Below are positions 15,161 through 19,811 of a stretch of DNA of 19,811 nucleotides, piece by piece (the first letter of the stretch is position 1; each line of letters starts with the position of its first letter). The notes under the pieces were generated by a model. The model saw only the letters and a list, made by a program, of their open reading frames with translations. It searched no databases and had not been told where the DNA came from. Position numbers and translations under genes: made by a program. Origin of the DNA: Candidatus Bathyarchaeota archaeon RBG_13_52_12 (GTDB lineage Archaea > Thermoproteota > Bathyarchaeia > TCS64); assembly GCA_001774245.1 (NCBI GenBank), contig MEZF01000054.1, positions 149 through 19,959 of the forward strand. The letters are read 5' to 3'.

Positions 15161-15224
15161 ACCCCTCTTCATCTCTATTGAGCCAATTCAAGGCGCCTTG
15201 CGTGTGCGCCCAGAGGTGTTGATT

Positions 15225-15494
15225 GTGTCTAGTAAAGAAGAGTATGGGAAGAAGCTGCAGCAGGCTCAGAGCGTCCTGAACATGATCGCTGATGATAACA
15301 CGACCCCAAGGAACATCCGAAGGGCCGCGAAGCAGGCGTCGGACATGCTTCTGGACCAGAGCATCAGCATAGCGGCGAGGGCGGCAAACGCCATCTCGCT
15401 TCTTGAGGATATAAGCCAGGACCCTAACATGCCAATGTACAGCAGGACCCGTATCTGGAACGCCATAAGCGTCCTAGAGGGCATCAGGGACTAG
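15225..15494 (+). CDS. UPF0147 family protein
   Basis: This 89-residue all-helical protein belongs to UPF0147, a small family that I know only from archaea and whose function is unknown. Diagnostic segments are DDNTTPRNIRRAAKQA, SISIAARAANAISLLEDI and SQDPNMPMYSRTRIWNAIS. It is hydrophilic with no membrane span or Cys, so it is probably cytosolic. An earlier in-frame TTG at 15198 exists, but GAGGTG six bases ahead of GTG 15225 decides the start and gives family length. It has its own TATA box and appears to be a single-gene transcript. Confidence 0.9.
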   Translation: MSSKEEYGKKLQQAQSVLNMIADDNTTPRNIRRAAKQASDMLLDQSISIAARAANAISLLEDISQDPNMPMYSRTRIWNAISVLEGIRD

Positions 15495-15537
15495 TTCCTC
15501 TTCCAAATCTTTTATTGATCTCCGCTAAACAAAGCCT

Positions 15538-15549
15538 CAGTTTTTATCC
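15538..15549 (+). promoter_or_regulatory. TATA box for the GATase1-like gene
   Basis: CAGTTTTTATCC; transcription would start near 15570. AGGTGA at 15571-15576 is five bases before GTG 15582, which supports that start over GTG 15555. Confidence 0.45.
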
Positions 15550-15581
15550 CCCCGGTGAACAATTCTCGTCAGGTGAAATGC

Positions 15582-16328
15582 GTGAAGGGAAAGGTGCTTC
15601 TAGTCGGCGAGTCTTGGGTTGCTGTCACGACCCACTACAAGGGCTTTGACCACTTTGTAAGCGGCGGCTTCGACACCGGTGTCGCCTACTTCAAAAAGGC
15701 AATGGAGGGGTGGGAGAACTGGGTGCATATGCCGGGGCACGAGGCTCAGGCGAGCTTCCCACTTACCGCTGATGGGCTAAGCGACTACTCCGTTATCATA
15801 ATAAGCGACATCGGCGCCGACACCTTCCTCCTCCACCCCCGAACCTGGCTCAACGGTGAGAGGACGCCGAATAGGCTACGGCTAATTGAGGAATATGTCC
15901 GCGGCGGGGGCGGCTTAATCATGGCCGGTGGGTACCTGAGTTATCAGGGGATAAACGGCGTGGCGAGATATCGTGGAACGCCGATCGAGGAAGCGTTACC
16001 CGTAGAGATCGAACCCTATGACGACCGTGTTGAGTGCCCTGAAGGAGTTCAGCCGACCCCCTCAAAGCTGAGGCACCAGATAACATCGGGTCTCCAGCCG
16101 ACTTGGCCCCACCTACTCGGCTACAACCGCGTCAAGGCGAAGAAGGTTGCAAAGGTCCTCGCCATGGTCAATGATGACCCGCTGCTGGTGATCGGCGAGC
16201 ACAACAAAGGGAGAGCTGTTGCCTGGACGAGCGACATCGGACCTCACTGGTGCCCAAAAGAGTTCGCAGAGTGGGAAGGCTACTCTGAGCTCTGGAGACG
16301 TATGATACTGTGGGCCTCAGGCGAGTAG
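15582..16328 (+). CDS. Glutamine amidotransferase-like (GATase1-like, PF07090-type) protein
   Basis: This 248-residue protein resembles the family annotated as putative glutamine amidotransferase, an alpha/beta fold related to class I amidotransferases. Recognisable segments are KVLLVGESW at the start, THYKGFDHF, IIISDIGADTFLLHP, EEYVRGGGGLIMAGGYLSYQG, YDDRVECPEG and the C-terminal GEHNKGRAVAWTSDIGPHW. I do not see a clear nucleophile Cys at the usual elbow: the segment there reads MAGGYLSYQG, so amidotransferase activity is doubtful and a sensing or sugar-binding role is possible. Start GTG 15582 rests on AGGTGA. It lies nine bases before the TatD-type gene, likely one transcript. Confidence 0.8.
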   Translation: MKGKVLLVGESWVAVTTHYKGFDHFVSGGFDTGVAYFKKAMEGWENWVHMPGHEAQASFPLTADGLSDYSVIIISDIGADTFLLHPRTWLNGERTPNRLRLIEEYVRGGGGLIMAGGYLSYQGINGVARYRGTPIEEALPVEIEPYDDRVECPEGVQPTPSKLRHQITSGLQPTWPHLLGYNRVKAKKVAKVLAMVNDDPLLVIGEHNKGRAVAWTSDIGPHWCPKEFAEWEGYSELWRRMILWASGE

Positions 16329-16337
16329 GCGAAGACG

Positions 16338-17093
16338 ATGGGACCGATCGACACCCACGCGCACCTCGCTGACCTCCCCAACTTTGATTCCGTGGTTACG
16401 AGGGCCAAAGTAGCGGGATTATCGGGAGTAGTCGCCGTCAGCGCCTCGATCCCAACCATCGAAGCCACGCTCAAACTCGCCATCCAGCACCGTGGCTTCA
16501 TACACGCAGCCCTCGGCATACACCCAACAGAGTTCTTCAACCAAGACTTAGAGGCTGCCCTCGATATCATCAAGACCAATGAGGCACGCTGCGTCGCCGT
16601 TGGGGAGATCGGTCTAGACTACTGGCACAAACAGGTCAGGAAGGATAAGGCGCAGAGGGACAAGCAGATGGAGTTCTACGTTAGGCAGCTCGAACTCGCG
16701 AGGGCCCTCGATCTACCCGTTTCTATACACAGCAGGGGGGCATGGAGAGACTCTGTGAATCTCGCCATTAAATGCGGCCCAGGGAGAGGCGTCTTTCACT
16801 GGTACAGCGGTCCCATCGACGTCCTTAAGGAGGTCCTAGACGCCGGTTACTATGTATCCTGCACACCTGCAGTCGAGGTTAGCCCAGAGTTAAGGGGCGC
16901 CATGGTTGAAACCCCACTAGAACGCATCCTAATAGAGACGGACTCCCCAGTCTGGATAAAGAGCCTGAACAGGAGCTCAGAACCCTCAGACGTACTAATG
17001 ACTTTGAGACATCTATCCGAGTTGAAAGGGCTCCCCCAAGCCGAGGTCGAGGCGGTGACGACTAGGAACGCCGAAACCCTATTCAGGCTATGA
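16338..17093 (+). CDS. TatD-family metal-dependent hydrolase
   Basis: TatD proteins are TIM-barrel hydrolases of the amidohydrolase superfamily, with 3'-5' exonuclease activity shown for some members. This 251-residue chain has DTHAHL with His7 and His9, GIHP, GEIGLD with Glu90, IHSRG with His131, HWYSG with His154 and ETDSP with Asp202, so the two-metal site is complete. The ATG at 16338 is just before the first metal motif, as usual. It follows the GATase1-like gene by nine bases and is followed within a few dozen bases by the DUF1614 gene. A role in DNA repair is family knowledge rather than something seen here. Confidence 0.9.
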   Translation: MGPIDTHAHLADLPNFDSVVTRAKVAGLSGVVAVSASIPTIEATLKLAIQHRGFIHAALGIHPTEFFNQDLEAALDIIKTNEARCVAVGEIGLDYWHKQVRKDKAQRDKQMEFYVRQLELARALDLPVSIHSRGAWRDSVNLAIKCGPGRGVFHWYSGPIDVLKEVLDAGYYVSCTPAVEVSPELRGAMVETPLERILIETDSPVWIKSLNRSSEPSDVLMTLRHLSELKGLPQAEVEAVTTRNAETLFRL

Positions 17094-17148
17094 TCATTTG
17101 TGTTCATTGATAAATTTGGGTTACGAGCGGAGGACGGTTTTCCGTCCG

Positions 17149-17862
17149 GTGAGTATGGTCTACCTCCTTCTACTTATCGTAATGTTAATCATTTTCGTGC
17201 CACTCATCTTCTTCCTGATCGGCGATCTACTCGTCTCAGCGCTAGGTATACCTGTTCAGTGGGTTGGTGGCTTCTTCATTGTGAGCTTGTTTGGCAGCTT
17301 CGTGAACATCCCAGTTGCCACGCTTGAAAGCAGGGTTCCCATGGTTAGGGTTAGGGAGGTAAGCGCCTTCTGGGTAACCTGGCAGATCCCCAGTGTTGGC
17401 TTGGGTGTAACCCGGACACACGTTATGATAAACCTCGGCGGCGCTGTGCTGCCAGTTGTAGTCTCCGGCTACCTACTCGGCATGCCTCTCATGCCCGCTC
17501 TAAGTAACCCGGTCAACGAATACCTCGCCATCGCCACGGTTCTTCTCATCGTCACCGTCGCAGTGAACAGATCAGCGAATGTAATAAGTGGGCTCGGTAT
17601 AGCTACGCCAGCGATGGTGCCACCCCTTGTGACCGTCCTTGCCACACTACTCGTCGATTACATCTCCCCCATCCACTCTCCAGCTCAAGTCGCTTACATA
17701 GGAGGCACGCTGGGGACCCTCATAGGGGCGGACCTCCTCAACCTCCACCGGATCCGCGACCTAGGCGCACCCGTAGTGAGCATGGGTGGCGCAGGGACAT
17801 TCGATGGCGTCTACCTCACGGGACTCGTCTCCGTCCTCCTAGTAGTTCTCGCCATGGGTTAA
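17149..17862 (+). CDS. DUF1614 integral membrane protein
   Basis: This is a hydrophobic protein of about 237 residues with six or seven predicted spans. The C-terminal half matches what I know of DUF1614: INLGGAVLPVVVSGYLLG, IATPAMVPPLVTVLATLL, YIGGTLGTLIGADLLNLHRI and SMGGAGTFDGVYLTGLVSV. The glycine-rich conserved loops suggest a channel, transporter or intramembrane enzyme, but no function is known. The frame is open from 17098 with TTG starts. GTG 17149 or ATG 17155 is preferred because the first span follows directly and a TATA-like GATAAATTT (17109-17117) precedes. It lies downstream of the TatD-type gene on the same strand. Confidence 0.85.
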   Translation: MSMVYLLLLIVMLIIFVPLIFFLIGDLLVSALGIPVQWVGGFFIVSLFGSFVNIPVATLESRVPMVRVREVSAFWVTWQIPSVGLGVTRTHVMINLGGAVLPVVVSGYLLGMPLMPALSNPVNEYLAIATVLLIVTVAVNRSANVISGLGIATPAMVPPLVTVLATLLVDYISPIHSPAQVAYIGGTLGTLIGADLLNLHRIRDLGAPVVSMGGAGTFDGVYLTGLVSVLLVVLAMG

Positions 17863-17935
17863 GCCTCATTTTCGCTCGCTAACCTGTTTAGAAAATGGCG
17901 CGCTTAACCACAAATCAAAAAAGTGGGTAAAAACG

Positions 17936-18475
17936 ATGAATAACGGACAAATGGGTATTTGTGCTCCAGACAAAAGACTTGCCGCCGTCTGCGGGCTGTT
18001 TTGTCCCGCTTGCACCTTCTTCATTGGAACCAAGGAAGATCCGGAAAGACTAAAGATGATGGCTAACCGCCTGCACCGCCCAGTAGTAGAATTGAAATGC
18101 CTTGGCTGCCGATCAGAAAAACTAGCATTTTACTGTAGAGAACATTGTAAAATGAGAAGATGCGCCGCTGAAAAGGGAGTCGCCTTCTGCGGCGAATGCC
18201 GGGAATACCCCTGTGCGGAGTTGAAGGCATTTCAGGTTCAGATGCCTCATCGCATCGAACTGTGGAAGTCCCAAGACCGCATCAGGGAAGCGGGGTATGA
18301 AAAGTGGTATGCGGAGCTGATTGAGCATTACTCGTGCAAAGAGTGTCGCACTCTAAATTCCGCCTACGACATCGCGTGCCGGAGATGTGGCACAACCCCG
18401 AGCTGCAATTATGTTAATTTACACAGAGATGAAATCAACAAAAATTCGGGTAATCTAAGGCTTCAAGGACGATAA
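17936..18475 (+). CDS. Cys-rich DUF3795-type protein with C-terminal zinc ribbon
   Basis: This 179-residue protein is rich in cysteine. The first part fits DUF3795: CGLFCPAC (19-26), CLGC (55-58), CREHCKMRRC (67-76), then EKGVAFCGECREYPC (79-93). The C-terminal end adds a separate zinc ribbon, CKEC (134-137) and CRRC (148-151). The family function is unknown; the pattern suits metal or Fe-S binding. The base composition is lower in GC than its neighbours (for example 24 of 60 bases in 18121-18180, against 35 of 60 in 18841-18900 within rusA), so it may have been acquired by transfer. ATG 17936 follows GTGGGT; a second ATG at 17951 is possible. Confidence 0.8.
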   Translation: MNNGQMGICAPDKRLAAVCGLFCPACTFFIGTKEDPERLKMMANRLHRPVVELKCLGCRSEKLAFYCREHCKMRRCAAEKGVAFCGECREYPCAELKAFQVQMPHRIELWKSQDRIREAGYEKWYAELIEHYSCKECRTLNSAYDIACRRCGTTPSCNYVNLHRDEINKNSGNLRLQGR

Positions 18476-18528
18476 CGTCACGTACTGACTCAGCTTTCTC
18501 GCTCACGCGTACGAACATAACAAAGAAA

Positions 18529-18540
18529 CTTATGCATAAG
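18529..18540. promoter_or_regulatory. Perfect 12-base palindrome and TATA-like element before rusA
   Basis: CTTATGCATAAG equals its own reverse complement. It sits about 30-40 bases before the proposed rusA ATG, where the TATA box should be, so it could be promoter, operator or both. Confidence 0.45.
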
Positions 18541-18571
18541 CCTCATCTAAGCGTTGGATATAGCACTGTGC

Positions 18572-19003
18572 ATGCAGCACGTATACTTCGAGGTGAAGGG
18601 CGACCCTGTCCCGAAGGCCCGTGCCAGAACGGTGCGGAAGGGTGGGAGGACCTGGAGCTTCACCCCGAAGAAGGTTGCGGCCTGGGAGAAGCTGGTGAAG
18701 GAGGAGGCTTCTAAGCACTTTAGTCAACCCTTATCCGGCCCGATTCAGGTGTCGATGATCTTCTACATGGACCGACCAGAGTCTAGGCGTAAAGACATCT
18801 GGGTCCCAACGACGCCGGACCTAGATAACCTCGAAAAGGCCGTCCTGGATGCCCTCAACGGCGTCGCATATGAAGACGACCGCTACGTCGTGGCTAAGAA
18901 CGCGCAGAAGAGATACATCCGCCGTGATGAGCCGCGGGTATGTGTCAGAGTGACCAGCCTGAGTAAGCAGATCAGCATAGAGAGCTTCTCGAAACCTAAT
19001 TAG
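18572..19003 (+). CDS. rusA: RusA-type Holliday junction resolvase
   Basis: RusA dimers cut four-way DNA junctions; the family is typical of phages, prophages and other mobile elements. The 143-residue chain starts with VKGDPVPKARART, like other RusA proteins. The active-site segment is PDLDNLEKAVLDALNGVAY (82-100), followed by EDDRYV. It supplies Asp83, Asp85, Lys89 and Asp102/103, matching the catalytic Asp, Asp, Lys, Asp set. So it should be active. ATG 18572 is preferred; TTG 18554 would add six residues and lies too close to the TATA-like palindrome. The gene ends 44 bases before tRNA-Ser. Archaea normally rely on Hjc for this job, so a mobile origin is likely. Confidence 0.9.
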   Translation: MQHVYFEVKGDPVPKARARTVRKGGRTWSFTPKKVAAWEKLVKEEASKHFSQPLSGPIQVSMIFYMDRPESRRKDIWVPTTPDLDNLEKAVLDALNGVAYEDDRYVVAKNAQKRYIRRDEPRVCVRVTSLSKQISIESFSKPN

Positions 19004-19009
19004 GACTCC

Positions 19010-19022
19010 GATAAAGTTTTAC
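19010..19022 (+). promoter_or_regulatory. TATA box for tRNA-Ser
   Basis: GATAAAGTTTTAC, centred about 32 bases before the mature tRNA 5' end. The spacing allows a short 5' leader for RNase P. Confidence 0.55.
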
Positions 19023-19047
19023 AGCGCGTTCAGACATGTGTAGCAGG

Positions 19048-19135
19048 GCCGGGGTAGCCAAGCGGACTACGGCGCCAGTCTTGAAAACTGGTGCTCCTTG
19101 CGAGCCCATGGGTTCGAATCCCATCCCCGGCGCCA
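19048..19135 (+). tRNA. tRNA-Ser(UGA)
   Basis: The acceptor arms GCCGGGG (19048-19054) and CCCCGGC (19125-19131) pair fully, with discriminator G and an encoded CCA (19133-19135). The anticodon stem CCAGT/ACTGG (19075-19079, 19087-19091) encloses loop CTTGAAA with anticodon TGA at 19082-19084, which reads UCA codons. A long variable arm and the T-loop TTCGAATC confirm a type II (serine) tRNA. No intron is seen. An overlapping reverse-strand open frame is a well-known artefact of this gene type. Confidence 0.96.
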
Positions 19136-19145
19136 CCAAAACCCT

Positions 19146-19173
19146 GTTTTAAGATCTGTTTTTCAACATTTTT
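19146..19173 (+). terminator. T-rich terminator after tRNA-Ser
   Basis: Three T-runs (19147-19150, 19159-19163, 19169-19173) follow the tRNA at once. Archaeal RNA polymerase stops at such U-rich tracts. Confidence 0.5.
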
Positions 19174-19243
19174 CCGAATGAGCCGTTTAGATGCATCTTT
19201 CTTTAGGGACCCACACGGGTATGCGCAGAGCACGCCAATTATA

Positions 19244-19811
19244 TCAGCCCAGTCCTATGCTTTTCATTATGGTAGAAATCATTTTTCTATCAAGATATGC
19301 TGGACAATTTGGGCAGTAGAATGCGTGTGCTTTTACTACCCAAGCTTCCACGTTACTGATGTTTATCTTTTTATAACAATCCGTGAAGAAAATCTCAACC
19401 ATATCATCATGTAGCGGAGGATATGCCCGTTTCCAATAGTCACAATATTCATCAGCCATTTTTAAATACACAATTGTCGAAACAATGCGTATTTCTAAGT
19501 AATTGAATCTGGTCTAGAAGTTCTTTAGTGGTAATATTTTTAACAGAGTTATCATCAGTGTTAGATTGATTATCCTCTTCCGGTATAGAGTTTATATGGT
19601 TATTTTGTGTATTATTGTTTTTTATTGGACGTAGAGTCTTAATTATTTCTTCAGAATATGCACCTACACTACATTCTTTTTGCCCTTTTCTTAAGGTGAT
19701 GTATTTTTTCTCTTTGACCGTTTCATTCGGATGTGCCAGCCTTCGTCCATGAGTTTCTTTGCTTCATCAAGTAAGTTTGTTTTTTCCTATTGGAAACCCG
19801 ATGGGATATGG
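19244..19811 (-). pseudogene. Frame-disrupted AT-rich gene, basic YITLRKG module plus Cys clusters (runs off window)
   Basis: No single frame is complete, yet three frames join into one sensible protein. Starting from the window edge, PIGFPIGK runs into LLDEAKKLMDEGWHIRMK after a one-base excess in an A-run (near 19785). That runs into VKEKKYITLRKGQKE after a one-base deficit near 19720. It continues through a polar Asn-rich linker, ELLDQIQLLRNTHCFDNCVF, to a stop at 19452. A last shift near an A-run (about 19460) leads into MADEYCDYWKRAYPPL and a CPNC segment (FYCPNCPAYL), ending at 19244. I recall archaeal proteins with a similar GWH...YI.LRKG.KE.S.G module, but this is not a search result. 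All three breaks sit in A-runs, so sequencing error is as likely as decay. Confidence 0.55.

Noticed and set aside
19030..19233. Reverse-strand open frame with GDGIRTHGLARSTSF across the tRNA
   Set aside because: This peptide is the familiar false protein produced by reading the antisense strand of serine-type tRNA genes; the tRNA explains the conservation.
1..19811. CRISPR array, insertion sequence with terminal repeats, rRNA or a defence gene cluster
   Set aside because: I saw no regularly spaced repeats of CRISPR size, no transposase frame, no rRNA motifs and no recognisable nuclease-helicase or toxin-antitoxin set. The XRE and RusA genes alone do not make such a system.

Overview
The window looks like the chromosome of an archaeon. 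It carries sn-glycerol-1-phosphate dehydrogenase (archaeal lipid backbone), a proteasome beta subunit, the KH/beta-CASP ribonuclease aCPSF1, Nob1, an MCT-1/Tma20-like PUA protein, a UPF0147 protein and the first 35 codons of a Cdc48-type AAA ATPase. TATA boxes of the archaeal type lie about 25 bases before probable transcription starts, some genes look leaderless, and GTG/TTG starts are common. The gene set suggests a TACK-type archaeon (Bathyarchaeia-like), but I cannot fix the lineage from sequence alone.

Layout. 1-1273 (minus strand): the Cdc48 start, cut by the window edge, and egsA. 1437-4514 (plus): psmB and aCPSF1 in tandem, then the MCT-1-like protein, an RNA and protein turnover / translation block. 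4511-4723 (minus): a small single-span membrane protein. 4786-8045 (plus): a class III CoA-transferase, Pcm, NAD kinase and Nob1, the last two nearly touching. 8042-8155 (minus): a leftover C-terminus of an amidohydrolase. 8196-13277 (plus): an N-acyl-D-amino-acid deacylase family enzyme, a two-gene ABC-2 exporter, and an iron-type alcohol dehydrogenase. 13401-13996: a DUF2178-type membrane protein plus an XRE regulator, preceded by three phased hexamers. 14116-17862: a small Cys-rich protein (minus), a HAD phosphatase, UPF0147, a GATase1-like protein, a TatD hydrolase and a DUF1614 membrane protein. 17936-19135: a Cys-rich DUF3795-type protein of lower GC, a RusA-type resolvase and tRNA-Ser(UGA).

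Right of the tRNA (19136-19811) the base composition drops sharply and the only gene is broken into three frames. This looks like the edge of an integrated element, or poor contig-end sequence.

Most of the window is ordinary housekeeping. The parts that deserve a second look are the phased repeats at 13344-13391, the tRNA-Ser border with the disrupted gene, the amidohydrolase remnant at 8042-8155, and two small unrecognised proteins (4511-4723 and 14116-14316). I do not see a clear new multi-gene defence or mobile system.
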